Below, in pieces: positions 40,477 to 48,898 of a stretch of 64,000 bases of DNA (its first letter is position 1; each line of letters begins with the position of its first letter). The notes below the pieces were generated by a model that was not told the DNA's origin, searched no databases, and saw nothing but the letters and a program-made list of their open reading frames with translations. The position numbers and the translations under genes are program-made. The stretch is from Nocardioides sp. TF02-7 (GTDB lineage: Bacteria > Actinomycetota > Actinomycetes > Propionibacteriales > Nocardioidaceae): the NCBI RefSeq assembly GCF_022437945.1, contig NZ_CP092535.1, positions 4,321,001 to 4,385,000 on the forward strand, written 5' to 3'.

Positions 40477-41874
40477 TCAGCGCCGGCGCTTCTCCCTCGG
40501 CCGCTGCTGGAGCACGATCGGCGTGCCGACGAACCCGAACTCCTCGCGCAGCCGCCGCTCGATGAACCGCTCGTAGCCGGCGTCGAGCTTGCCCGAGGTG
40601 AACAGCACGAACGTCGGCGGCTCCGACTGCGCCTGCGTGCCGAAGAGGATCTTCGGCTGCTTGCCGCTGCGCACCGGGTGGGGGTGCTCGGCCACCAGCC
40701 GGCCGAGGAAGGAGTTGAGGGCGCCGGTGGAGACCCGGGTCTCCCACCCCGCCAGCGCCCGCTCGAGCGCGGGCACCAGCCGGTCGACGTGCCACCCCGT
40801 GCGGGCGGTGATGTTGATCCGCGGCGCCCACTGCACCTGCACCAGGTCGCGCTCGATCTCGCGGTCGAGGTAGTGGCGCCGCTCCTCGTCGACCAGGTCC
40901 CACTTGTTGAACGCGATGACCAGCGCCCGGCCGGCCTCCCGCACCGCCTGGAGGATCCGCACGTCCTGCTCGGCGATCGACTGCTGGCCGTCGAGGACGA
41001 GCACGCACACCTCGGCCCGCTCGATGGCGGTCGAGGTGCGCAGCCAGGCGTAGTACTCGTGGCCCGACGCCTCCTTGACCCGCTTGCGGATGCCCGCGGT
41101 GTCGATGAACCGCCACGTCCGGCCGCCGAGCTCGACCAGCTCGTCGACGGGGTCGACCGTCGTCCCGGCCACGTTGTCGACGACGACCCGCTCCTCGCCC
41201 GCGAGCTTGTTGAGCAGCGAGGACTTCCCGACGTTGGGGCGACCGACGATCGCCACCCGCCGCGGGCCGCCCACCTCCGTCTCGGTCACCGGCGGCGGCT
41301 CGGGCAGCACCGAGAGCACCGCGTCGAGCAGGTCGCCGGAGCCCCGGCCGTGCAGGGCCGACACCGCGTGCGGCTCGCCGAGCCCGAGGTTCCACAGGCC
41401 GTGGGCCTCGGCCTCGGTGCGCTCGTCGTCGACCTTGTTGGCCGCCAGCACCACCGGCTTCCCCGAGCGGCGCAGCACCCGGACCACCTCCTCGTCGGCG
41501 TCGGTGATGCCGACGGTGGCGTCGACGACGAAGAGGGTCGCGTCGGCCAGCGAGACCGCCACCTCCGCCTGCGCGGCGATCCGCTCGGCGAGGCCGCGAG
41601 CGTCGGGGTCCCAGCCGCCGGTGTCGACGAGGGTGAACGCCCGTCCGTTCCACTCCGCGTCGTAGGAGACCCGGTCGCGGGTCACACCCGGAACGTCCTC
41701 GACGACCGCCTCCCGGCGCCCGAGGATCCGGTTGACCAGCGTCGACTTGCCGACGTTGGGCCGGCCGACGACCGCGAGCACCGGCACGGGCCCCAGCGCC
41801 CGCCCGCCGTGCTCGTCCGGCGCACCCGCCTCTGCCGGACCTGCCGGCTCCGCCGGGACGTCGTTCTCAGTCAT
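40477..41874 (-). CDS. der: Ribosome biogenesis GTPase Der (EngA)
   Basis: Intact 465-residue tandem GTPase. The two P-loops are AVVGRPNVGKSTLVNRI near residue 34 and AIVGRPNVGKSSLLNKL near residue 206, each followed by DTxG switch II (VDTGGWD, IDTAGIR) and NKxD motifs (NKVDD, NKWDLVD). The C-terminal KH-like domain runs from NSFLGRLVAEHPHP to the end. It acts in late 50S subunit assembly. The start ATG 41874 overlaps the acyltransferase stop, and cmk precedes that, a gene order conserved in actinobacteria (Rv1712-Rv1713). Confidence 0.95.
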   Translation of the reverse strand: MTENDVPAEPAGPAEAGAPDEHGGRALGPVPVLAVVGRPNVGKSTLVNRILGRREAVVEDVPGVTRDRVSYDAEWNGRAFTLVDTGGWDPDARGLAERIAAQAEVAVSLADATLFVVDATVGITDADEEVVRVLRRSGKPVVLAANKVDDERTEAEAHGLWNLGLGEPHAVSALHGRGSGDLLDAVLSVLPEPPPVTETEVGGPRRVAIVGRPNVGKSSLLNKLAGEERVVVDNVAGTTVDPVDELVELGGRTWRFIDTAGIRKRVKEASGHEYYAWLRTSTAIERAEVCVLVLDGQQSIAEQDVRILQAVREAGRALVIAFNKWDLVDEERRHYLDREIERDLVQVQWAPRINITARTGWHVDRLVPALERALAGWETRVSTGALNSFLGRLVAEHPHPVRSGKQPKILFGTQAQSEPPTFVLFTSGKLDAGYERFIERRLREEFGFVGTPIVLQQRPREKRRR

Positions 41875-42631
41875 GTCGCTCCATCTCCGTCACGTCGTCG
41901 CCGGGGTCCGGCTCGGTCTCACCGGGCGGCAGCGGCCCGGGCAGGCTGCGGCCGGTCTCGTCCAGCGCCGCGCTCAGCCCGGCCAGCATCGCGCGGTGCA
42001 GCTCCTGCGACCGGGCGGTCACCTCGTCGCGCACCCGGGGCCAGGGTACGGCGGCGAAGGGAACCGGCTCCCCCACGACCATGTCGATCCGCGCGCCCTT
42101 GGCCGGCAGCGAGTCGGTGTGGCCACCGGGCTCGCGGGTGCCGAGGAACGTCACCGGCACGACCGTGGCGCCGGTCACCATGGCGAGGTACGCCGCCCCG
42201 CGGTGGAACCGGTCGAGGTCACCGGCCCCGCGGGCGCCCTCGGGGAAGACGCCCACGGCACCGCCGTCGCGCAGCACCCGCAGGCTGGTGCGGACCGCGC
42301 CCGGGTCGACGCGGAACCGGTCGATCGGGATCTGCCCCGCCAGCCGCAGGAACCAGCCGAGCGGCCCGGTGAACATCTCCACCTTGGTCAGCGCGTGCAC
42401 CGGCCGCGGCGAGAAGATCGCCATCAGCGGCCCGTCGGCGTACCCGACGTGGTTGCCAGCGACGACGACCGGGCCGCGCGCGGGGAAGCGCTCGGCGTGG
42501 TGGACGTGGACGTCGTAGCGGCGGCGGATCAGCCACCGGCTCGCGGGGCGTCCACCGTGGAGGAGCCACCGCGTCGGTCGCGGGACCTGGTCGGTGCGCG
42601 GCCGCTCGACGTGAGCGGACGCCCGGGTCAT
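41867..42631 (-). CDS. 1-acyl-sn-glycerol-3-phosphate acyltransferase family protein
   Basis: Intact 254-residue PlsC-type enzyme. The catalytic block is GNHVGYAD (the family NHxxxxD), with IPIDRFRVDP and VFPEGARGAGD as substrate-binding blocks. There is no strong membrane segment apart from the hydrophobic VVVAGNHVGYADGPLMAIF area, so it is probably peripheral. It acylates lysophosphatidate or a related lipid. It overlaps cmk upstream (4 bases) and der downstream (8 bases), so the three are co-translated. Confidence 0.9.
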   Translation of the reverse strand: MTRASAHVERPRTDQVPRPTRWLLHGGRPASRWLIRRRYDVHVHHAERFPARGPVVVAGNHVGYADGPLMAIFSPRPVHALTKVEMFTGPLGWFLRLAGQIPIDRFRVDPGAVRTSLRVLRDGGAVGVFPEGARGAGDLDRFHRGAAYLAMVTGATVVPVTFLGTREPGGHTDSLPAKGARIDMVVGEPVPFAAVPWPRVRDEVTARSQELHRAMLAGLSAALDETGRSLPGPLPPGETEPDPGDDVTEMERHD

Positions 42632-43311
42632 GGTGCGGCGTCGGCCGGAGCGGTCGCGAGGCCCACCACCAGGTCGACGACCTCGTCGAGGGTCAGGTCG
42701 GTGGAGTCGACCTGGACGGCGCCGTCGGCGCGGGTCAGCGGGGCGACCGCCCGCCCCGAGTCGATCCGGTCGCGGCTGAGGAGGGAGGCCTCGGTGGCCG
42801 CGACGTCGCTGCTCCCGGCCTCCGCGGCGCGGCGGGCGGCGCGGGCTGCGGCGTCGGCGGTCAGGAAGACCTTCAGCTCCGCCTCGGGCCACACCACGGA
42901 GCCGATGTCGCGGCCCTCGACCACGATGCCGCCGGCGCCGATGATCTCCCGCTGGAGGGCGACCAGCCGCTCGCGGACGGCCGGGACCGTGCTGACCGGC
43001 GACACCGCGCCGTTGACGGCGTCGCTGCGGATCTCCACCGAGACGTCGACGCCGTCGAGGCTGATCGTGGGCCGGCGCGGGTCGGTCCCGGACTCGAGCC
43101 GCGGCTCCGCCGCCCGGGCGGCGACCGCCTCCGCGTCGTGCACGTCGACGTCGTGCTGCAGCATCCACCAGGTCACGGCGCGGTACATCGCGCCGGTGTC
43201 GAGGTAGCGCAGCCCGAGCCGCTCGGCGACCGCGCGGCAGGTGCTCGACTTGCCCGACCCCGAGGTGCCGTCGACGGCCACCACGATCGAGCCGATGTCA
43301 CCTGCGTCCAC
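42628..43311 (-). CDS. cmk: Cytidylate kinase
   Basis: Intact 227-residue nucleoside monophosphate kinase. The P-loop VAVDGTSGSGKSSTCRAVAERLG is near the N-terminus, followed by YLDTGAMYRAVTWWML, IVVEGRDIGSVVWPEAELKVFLTAD and SRDRIDSGRAVAPLTRADGA, all CMP-kinase signatures. It phosphorylates CMP and dCMP. The start is GTG 43311. It shares a four-base overlap with the acyltransferase gene. Confidence 0.95.
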   Translation of the reverse strand: MDAGDIGSIVVAVDGTSGSGKSSTCRAVAERLGLRYLDTGAMYRAVTWWMLQHDVDVHDAEAVAARAAEPRLESGTDPRRPTISLDGVDVSVEIRSDAVNGAVSPVSTVPAVRERLVALQREIIGAGGIVVEGRDIGSVVWPEAELKVFLTADAAARAARRAAEAGSSDVAATEASLLSRDRIDSGRAVAPLTRADGAVQVDSTDLTLDEVVDLVVGLATAPADAAP

Positions 43312-43357
43312 GAGCCACCACCCTACCGGTGGCCGACCGGTGGCCCACCGGTGCGCC

Positions 43358-43741
43358 TCACTCGTCGGGCGTGCGGCTCACCCGGGTCAGGTCGCTGCGC
43401 AGCGCCGCAGCACCGTGGAGGTAGACGTGGGTGATGTCGGCGCGCGGCAGGTCGGTCTCGACGTGCGCCATCAGCCGGACCACCCGCGGCATCGAGCCGG
43501 CGATCTCCAGCTCGCGGGCGCAGATCAGCGGCACCTCGCCGAACCCCAGCCGGCGGGCGGCGTACGCCGGGAACTCCGAGACCAGGTCGGAGGTCGCGGT
43601 GAAGATGACGGAGATGAAGTCGTCGACGTCGAGCCCGTTGGCCTCCATGACGTCGGTGACCAGCTCGGTCACCCGCTCGAGCATGTGGTCGCGGTCGTCC
43701 GCGTCCAGCTGGGTCGCACCCCGCACCGCCCGCACCGCCAC
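43358..43741 (-). CDS. aroH: Chorismate mutase, AroH class
   Basis: Intact 127-residue protein of the monofunctional AroH fold (not the helical AroQ type). Typical segments are VRAVRGATQLDADDRDHMLERVTELVTDVMEANGL, DFISVIFTATSDLVSEFPAYAARRLGF, VPLICARELEIAGSMPRVVRLMAHVETD and THVYLHGAAALR. The arginine of VRGATQ and the RELEIAGS block form the active site in this family. It converts chorismate to prephenate for phenylalanine and tyrosine synthesis. It sits directly upstream of cmk with a 46-base gap. Confidence 0.93.
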   Translation of the reverse strand: MAVRAVRGATQLDADDRDHMLERVTELVTDVMEANGLDVDDFISVIFTATSDLVSEFPAYAARRLGFGEVPLICARELEIAGSMPRVVRLMAHVETDLPRADITHVYLHGAAALRSDLTRVSRTPDE

Positions 43742-43807
43742 CGCTGCTCCTCACCTCGCTCCACCGAACCGGCGGCACGAGGTTAGCGGCTCGACGCCGG
43801 GTCGGGC

Positions 43808-44248
43808 TCAGCCGGGCTGGTAGGAGCCGAACGACCAGTGGTTGCCCTCCGGGTCGAGGACGCTGCCGCCGCGGCCGCCGTAGTCCTCCTCGCGCATCGG
43901 CCGCTGCACGGTGGCCCCGGCCCGCACCGCGGCGTCGAAGACCGCGTCGGGGTCGTCGGTGACCAGGTAGGTGCCGGCCTTGCCCGGCTCGTGGAGCGGG
44001 CTGTCGTCGCGCTGGGAGCCGAACATGATCGCCCCGCCGCTTGGCCACAGCCACTCGGCATGGGCGACCCGGCCGTCGTCCTCGCGGTACGTCGCGTGCT
44101 CGGTGAACCCGATCGCCCGCAGCCACTCCATCATCCGGTCGGCGTCGCGGAAGGCGAACGCGGGCCAGACCCGGACGGCGGCCGCTGTCGTCCCCGTCGT
44201 CCCTGTCGTCCCGGTCGTCCCTGTCGTCTCAGTCGTCGTCTCGCTCAT
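43808..44248 (-). CDS. VOC-family (glyoxalase-like) protein
   Basis: Intact 146-residue protein. A low-complexity ETTGTTGTTGTTGTT head, encoded by 9-bp repeats near 44187-44238, precedes a bleomycin-resistance/glyoxalase-like fold: VWPAFAFRDADRMMEWLRAIGFTEHATYRED, HAEWLWPSGGAIMFGSQ, GTYLVTDDPDAVFDAAVRAGA and DYGGRGGSVLDPEGNHWSFGSY. The start ATG overlaps the stop of the AraC regulator (ATGA), so it is co-translated with it and probably belongs to its target set. Confidence 0.87.
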   Translation of the reverse strand: MSETTTETTGTTGTTGTTGTTAAAVRVWPAFAFRDADRMMEWLRAIGFTEHATYREDDGRVAHAEWLWPSGGAIMFGSQRDDSPLHEPGKAGTYLVTDDPDAVFDAAVRAGATVQRPMREEDYGGRGGSVLDPEGNHWSFGSYQPG

Positions 44249-45064
44249 GCCACCGATCCTGGCTCCTCCGCCGGGTCCCGGTCTTGGACGAATGGGAACT
44301 CCTCGCGCAGCCAGACGGTGGGGGGTGCAACCCGCGAGGGCCGTCCACTCGCGGGTGAGGTGCGCCTGGTCGGCGTAGCCGCAACGGCCCGCCACCTCCG
44401 CCAGCGGCGCCCGGCCGAGCAGCTGCCGAGCCCGCTCGAGGCGTGCCAGCCGCTGGTACTCCTTCGGGGTCACCCCGGTCTCGGCCCGCACCAGCGTGCT
44501 CAGCCGGCGCCGGCTGTAGCCGACCTCGTCGGCGACCGCGGCGACCCGCTCGCCGCGGGTGAGCCGGGCCAGGGCGTGGCCGACCTCGGCCCGCGGCCGG
44601 GGGTCCTCGGACGCGGCGACGAGCCCCGCGAGGGTGCGGTCGACGAGGGCGACGCGGGCGGCGTCGCCGGGCGCGTCGTGCAGCCGCTCGGGGAGGTCGC
44701 GGAGAGCGGCCGGCAGGTCGTCGACCTCGGTGAGGTCGGTGAGCGCGCCCGCCAGGCCGGCGGCCGGCAGGCCGAGCACCGCCCGCGCGCCGGCGGCGGT
44801 CAGGGCGAGCTGGACCCCGCGCTGGGCGCCGCCGTGGTGGACGGCCGCGGGCGCCAGGTGGAGACCGGACACCGATGACCAGCCGCTGTGCGTCGAGCCG
44901 GACGCGTGCGGCCACGACACCCGAAGCGGCTCGTCGAGCGGGAGCACCAGGGTCAGCGTCGTGCCGGGCAGGCCCCGGTGGACGCCGGGCGAGCCGAACT
45001 CGACGTCGTAGGCGATCCGCGCGACGACGTAGGGCTGGAGGGCTGCGGGCACCGGGGCGACCAC
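44245..45064 (-). CDS. AraC-family transcriptional regulator (one frameshift)
   Basis: About 272 residues. The C-terminal double helix-turn-helix reads LTRGERVAAVADEVGYSRRRLSTLVRAETGVTPKEYQRLARLERARQLLGRAPLAEVAGRCGYADQAHLTREWTALAGCTP. A +1 error in the G run near 44323-44328 breaks the frame; removing it gives the family ending TVWLREEFPFVQDRDPAEE and a stop overlapping the VOC start. The N-terminal part (LPGTTLTLVLPLDEPLRVSW) is a ligand-binding domain of unknown specificity. Start at 45064. Confidence 0.85.
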
Positions 45065-45079
45065 CCCTCCAACCTACGG

Positions 45080-45831
45080 TCAGAGACCGACCAGCTCCAG
45101 CAGCGCCCCGAGCTCGTCGTTGGTCAGCTCGCGGAGGGCGCCGACCTTGAGCGTGCCGAGCTCGACCGGTCCGAACCGGGTGCGGCTGAGCTGCCGCACC
45201 GGGTGGCCGACCTGGTCGAGCAGCCGGCGGACGATCCGGTTGCGTCCCTCGTGGATGACCAGCTCCACGATCGAGCGCTCGGCGGCGGCCTCGACCACGC
45301 GAACCCGCCGGACCCGCACCGGGCCGTCCTCGAGCGTGACACCGGCCATCAGGTCGGCGACGGTGCCGCGGGCTACCCGGCCCTTGACCTCGGCGACGTA
45401 GGTCTTCTCCACCTTGTACGACGGGTGGGCCATCCGGTGCGCGAAGTCGCCGTCGTTGGTGAGCAGCAGCAGGCCCGAGGTGTCGGTGTCGAGCCGGCCG
45501 ACGTGGAACAGCCGCTCGGGCCGGTCGGCCACGAGGTCGCTGATCGTCCGCCGCCCCTCCGGGTCGGCCATCGTCGACACGACGCCGCGGGGCTTGTTGA
45601 GCACCAGGTAGACGTGCTCCGAGACCGGCGGCAGCCGCCGGCCCGCGACCTTGACCACGGCGGTGCGGGGTCGACCTTCGTGCCGAGCCGGGTGACGACC
45701 TCGCCGTCGACCTCGACCTGGCCGTCGAGCATCAGCTCCTCGCACCTGCGCCGCGAGGCGACGCCGGACTGGGCCAGCAGCTTCTGGAGCCGGACCAACC
45801 CGTCGTCGTCGGTCTGGATGTCGCGGCTCAC
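45080..45831 (-). CDS. rluB: rRNA pseudouridine synthase, RluB/RsuA family (one frameshift)
   Basis: About 250 residues. An N-terminal S4 RNA-binding domain (VRLQKLLAQSGVASRRRCEELMLDGQVEVDGEVVTRLG) precedes the pseudouridine synthase domain, whose catalytic aspartate lies in HVGRLDTDTSGLLLLTNDGDF. VYLVLNKPRGVVST and EGRNRIVRRLLDQVGHPV are further family blocks. One C appears to be missing near 45667; inserting it gives KVDPRTAVVKVAGRRLPP. It modifies 23S rRNA. It overlaps scpB, the conserved actinobacterial order scpA-scpB-rluB-cmk. Confidence 0.9.
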
Positions 45832-46490
45832 GGTTGGTCGTCCGCGGGCGATGGGGTGTGCTCCGGCCCTGTCTGCTCCGGCCCGGTGTGCTCCGGCTCA
45901 GGCTCGGCCTCCGTGACCGGCGTCGGCTCCAGCTCGTCGTCGAGGTCGTCCATCTCGGGCAGGTAGGGCGCCAGCTCGGGCAGCTCGTCGAGGGACACGA
46001 CGCCGATCCGCTCGAGGAAGTACGACGTGGTCCGGTAGAGCGTCGCGCCGTGCTCGCCGTCCTGCCCGGCCTCCTCCACCAGCCCGCGGTTGAGCAGGGT
46101 CCGCATCACGCCGTCGACGTTCACGCCCCGGATCGCCGAGACCCGCGCCCGGGACACCGGCTGCTGGTAGGCGACCACGGCGAGGGTCTCGAGCGCGGCC
46201 TGGGTGAGCCGCGCCTGCTGCCCCTCGAGCACGAACGCCTCGACGACCGGCGCCAGCTCCTCACGGGTGTAGAACCGCCAGCCGCCGGCCACGTTGCGCA
46301 GCTCGAAGCCGCGGCCCTGCTCGTCGTACTCCGCCGCCAGCGCGGCCAGGGCCTCGGCCACCTCGGCCTCCGGGTAGCCGACCGCCGAGGCGAGCGCGCG
46401 CTGGTCGAGCGGCTCGTCGGCGACCATCAGCACCGCCTCCAGCGCGGGACGGAGGTCGGCGACGGGTACGGCGAGTGCTTCCTCGGTCAT
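45828..46490 (-). CDS. scpB: Segregation and condensation protein B
   Basis: Intact 220-residue protein with two winged-helix domains: LRPALEAVLMVADEPLDQRALASAVGY and the second around LTQAALETLAVVAYQQPVSRARVSAIRGVNVDGVMRTLLNRGLVEEAG, the characteristic ScpB block. The C-terminus is acidic and repetitive (PEPEHTGPEQTGPEHTP). ScpB dimerises and binds ScpA to regulate the SMC condensin. It overlaps scpA by four bases (ATGA) and rluB by four, so the three are translationally coupled. Confidence 0.93.
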   Translation of the reverse strand: MTEEALAVPVADLRPALEAVLMVADEPLDQRALASAVGYPEAEVAEALAALAAEYDEQGRGFELRNVAGGWRFYTREELAPVVEAFVLEGQQARLTQAALETLAVVAYQQPVSRARVSAIRGVNVDGVMRTLLNRGLVEEAGQDGEHGATLYRTTSYFLERIGVVSLDELPELAPYLPEMDDLDDELEPTPVTEAEPEPEHTGPEQTGPEHTPSPADDQP

Positions 46491-47400
46491 GCGCTGCCCT
46501 CCTGGTCCTCGGTGGCCGGGTCGGCCGGTCCTGTGGCTGGGTCGTCGGCCGGCCGCTCGGTCTCCAGCGGCAGCGGCTCGCCGTCGAACTCGTCGGTGAT
46601 CATCTCGTCCACGTCGACGTCGTCGCCGCCGGTCCACCGCACGGTGAGCTCGCCCAGGGCGGTCACCTGGTCGAACGCGACCGCCCCCCTCGCGGAAGAG
46701 CTCCAGCAACGACAGGAACCGGGCGACGGTCGTCAGGGTGTCGGGCGAGTCGCCGCAGAGGGCGCGGAACGTCATGGTGCCGCTGCGCTGCAGCCGGTCC
46801 ATCACGATCGCCGCCTGCTCCCGCACGCTCACGGCCGGCGCGTGGATGTGGTGGAGGGTGAGCTCCGGCTCCGGCTTCGGCTCCAGCGCCTTCGCCGCGA
46901 GCGCGGCGAACTGGTCGAGCCCGATCCCGATCAACACCTCCGGCAGCAGACCGGCGAACCGCTCGTCGAGCCCCACCGCGCGCGGGTGGCGCCGGGCCTC
47001 CGCGGTGAGCCGCTGGTCGAGGACGGCCGCGACCTGCTTGTAGGCCTTGTACTGCAGGAGCCGGGCGAACAGCAGGTCGCGCGCCTCCAGCAGCGCCAGG
47101 TCCTCCTCGTCCTCCACGTCGCCCTGCGGCAGCAGCCGGGCCGCCTTGAGGGTCGAGCAGCGTCGCGGCGACCAGCAGGAACGACGTCGTCTCCTCCAGG
47201 TCGCCCTCGGGGAGGCGCTTCACGTGCGCGATGAACTCGTCGGTGACCTGCGAGAGCGCGATCTCGGTGACGTCGAGCTTGTGCTTGGAGATGAGGTTGA
47301 GCAGCAGGTCGAACGGGCCCTCGAAGTTGTCGAGGCGCACCTCGAAGCCGCCCCGGGGCGTCTCGTCGGCTGCTGCGGTCACGACTGCATGATTACTCAC
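46487..47400 (-). CDS. scpA: Segregation and condensation protein A (two frameshifts)
   Basis: About 300 residues, the kleisin subunit of bacterial condensin. The N-terminal block FEVRLDNFEGPFDLLLNLISKHKLDVTEIALSQVTDEFIAHVKRL and the C-terminal block SGTMTFRALCGDSPDTLTTVARFLSLLELFREGAVAFDQ are diagnostic. Two +1 errors interrupt it. In one, near 47149, LLD should continue LKAARLLPQGD. In the other, in C 46684-46689, FREG should continue AVAFDQVTALGE. The start may be GTG 47400 or the later GTG of VTAAADE. Confidence 0.9.
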
Positions 47401-47737
47401 GCAGTCGCCTGACCAGCGCGGAGTCCTCCCCGTTGACCTCGAACTCCGCCAGGACCAGGCTCAGCGCCTCGCGGACCAACCGGCCGCGGTCGACCGCCAG
47501 GCCGTGCTCGCCGCGCAGCCGCAGCCGCACCTGCTCGATCTCCATCAGCTCCGCCGAGGTGACGTAGACCGTCATCTTCTCGTCGTGCCGGATCCGGCCC
47601 GACGGCCGCTTGGTGCCCGACCGGTCGGTCTCCGGGGCGTCCGGCACCGCCCGCACGGTGCGATCGGAGCGGTCGGGGCGGTCGGTGCCGGGGTCGGCGG
47701 TGGGGCGGAAGAGGTCGTCGGCGGTGGGCAGGCTCAC
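47393..47737 (-). CDS. Small ribbon-helix-helix-like hypothetical protein downstream of parA
   Basis: Intact 114-residue protein starting at GTG 47737 (SLPTADDLFRPTADPGTDRPDRSDR). The first half is disordered and charged. The second half (MTVYVTSAELMEIEQVRLRLRGEHGLAVDRGRLVREALSLVLAEF) has the strand-helix-helix pattern of ribbon-helix-helix or CopG-like proteins. It overlaps parA by four bases and scpA by eight, so it is probably co-expressed with chromosome segregation genes. The assignment to a DNA-binding role is inference. Confidence 0.7.
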   Translation of the reverse strand: MSLPTADDLFRPTADPGTDRPDRSDRTVRAVPDAPETDRSGTKRPSGRIRHDEKMTVYVTSAELMEIEQVRLRLRGEHGLAVDRGRLVREALSLVLAEFEVNGEDSALVRRLRE

Positions 47738-48660
47738 GCGTCGAGGCACCGCAGCGCCACCTCCTTCGCGAGCTGGCGGTAGGCCTCGGCCCCCGAGGAA
47801 CCCGACGCGTACGACGTGATCGGCTCGCCGGCGACGGTGGAGTCGCTGAACTTCACGGTGCGGCGGATGACGGTGTGGAACACCTTGTCGCCCCACGCCT
47901 GCACCAGCCGCTCCAGCACCTCGCGGCCGTGCAGGGTGCGGCCGTCGTACATCGTGCCGAGGACGCCGTCGATCTCGAGCTTGGGGTTGAGCCGCTCCTG
48001 CACCTTGTCGATGGTGTTCTTGAGCAGCGCGACCCCGCGGAGGGCGAAGTACTCGCACTCCAGCGGCACGATCACGCCGTCGGACGCGGTGAGCGCGTTG
48101 ACCGTGAGCAGGCCGAGGGACGGCTGGCAGTCGATGAGGATGACGTCGTAGTGCTCGATCGCCGGCGCCAGGACCCGCTGCAGCGTCTGCTCGCGGGCGA
48201 CCTCGTGGACCAGCTGCACCTCCGCGGCCGACAGGTCGATGTTCGACGGCAGCAGGTCCATGCCGGGCACCCCGGACGGCACGACCACGTCGTCGATGCG
48301 CACGTCGCGCTCCAGGAGGAGGTTGTAGACCGTCAGCTCCATCTCGTGCGGGTTGAGGCCGAGACCGACCGACAGCGAGCCCTGGGGGTCGAAGTCGACG
48401 AGCAGCACCTTGCGGCCGAACTCGGCGAGGGCGGCACCGAGGTTGATCGTGGTCGTCGTCTTGCCGACGCCGCCCTTCTGGTTGCACATCGAGATCACCC
48501 GCGCCGGGCCGTGCTCGGTCACCGGGCGGGGGTCGGGCAGCTCGGGCATCGGCCGGCCGGTCGGGCCGAGCCGCGCCTCGGCCGGGGCGGCCGGAGCGGG
48601 CTCCTCGGCGACCGTCGTCGCGGTCGGGCCCTCGGCAGGGAAGGGAAGGGGATCGGTCAC
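47734..48660 (-). CDS. parA: ParA-family chromosome partitioning ATPase
   Basis: Deviant Walker A ATPase: ISMCNQKGGVGKTTTTINLGAALAEFGRKVLLVDFDPQGSLSVGLG, DVILIDCQPSLGLLTVNAL and VPLECEYFALRGVALL are the ParA/Soj signatures. I chose GTG 48660 (TDPLPFPAEG) because GGAAAAGAG lies just upstream; ATG 48696 and ATG 48774 are in-frame alternatives that would add a disordered N-terminus. It lies upstream of scpA-scpB as in Rv1708-Rv1710, so it is the SMC-linked ParA paralogue rather than the one at the origin with parB. Confidence 0.9.
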   Translation of the reverse strand: MTDPLPFPAEGPTATTVAEEPAPAAPAEARLGPTGRPMPELPDPRPVTEHGPARVISMCNQKGGVGKTTTTINLGAALAEFGRKVLLVDFDPQGSLSVGLGLNPHEMELTVYNLLLERDVRIDDVVVPSGVPGMDLLPSNIDLSAAEVQLVHEVAREQTLQRVLAPAIEHYDVILIDCQPSLGLLTVNALTASDGVIVPLECEYFALRGVALLKNTIDKVQERLNPKLEIDGVLGTMYDGRTLHGREVLERLVQAWGDKVFHTVIRRTVKFSDSTVAGEPITSYASGSSGAEAYRQLAKEVALRCLDA

Positions 48661-48803
48661 GTCGCTCTTTTCCGGGATCCTGGCTCGCGGCGGCATGTCC
48701 GGCGCGCTCGAACCTAGAAGAACCCACCCATCATCGGCATGCCACCTCGGACCCATCACGGGCTGCTTCCCCACAGCCCTGACCAGTTGATGCGTCCAGT
48801 CAA

Positions 48804-48876
48804 CAATGTCGACACGGCGACATTGCGGCGGCGCGCCGGGCCGATCGGGATCGGTCGGGATCGGTCGGGATCGGTC
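48804..48876. promoter_or_regulatory. Inverted and tandem repeats upstream of parA
   Basis: CAATGTCG at 48804-48811 and CGACATTG at 48818-48825 form a perfect 8-bp inverted repeat with a 6-base spacer. Twenty-one bases further, GGGATCGGTC is repeated three times at 48847-48876. Both lie in the intergenic region between the helicase stop and the start of parA. The inverted repeat has the geometry of an operator for a dimeric regulator. No T-tract follows, so a simple terminator is less likely. Confidence 0.55.
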
Positions 48877-48898
48877 GCGACCACCCTCGGTGTCCGGG

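Noticed and set aside
44187..44238. Possible CRISPR or regulatory repeat
   Set aside because: Nine-base coding repeats that encode the TTG-rich N-terminus of a VOC protein.
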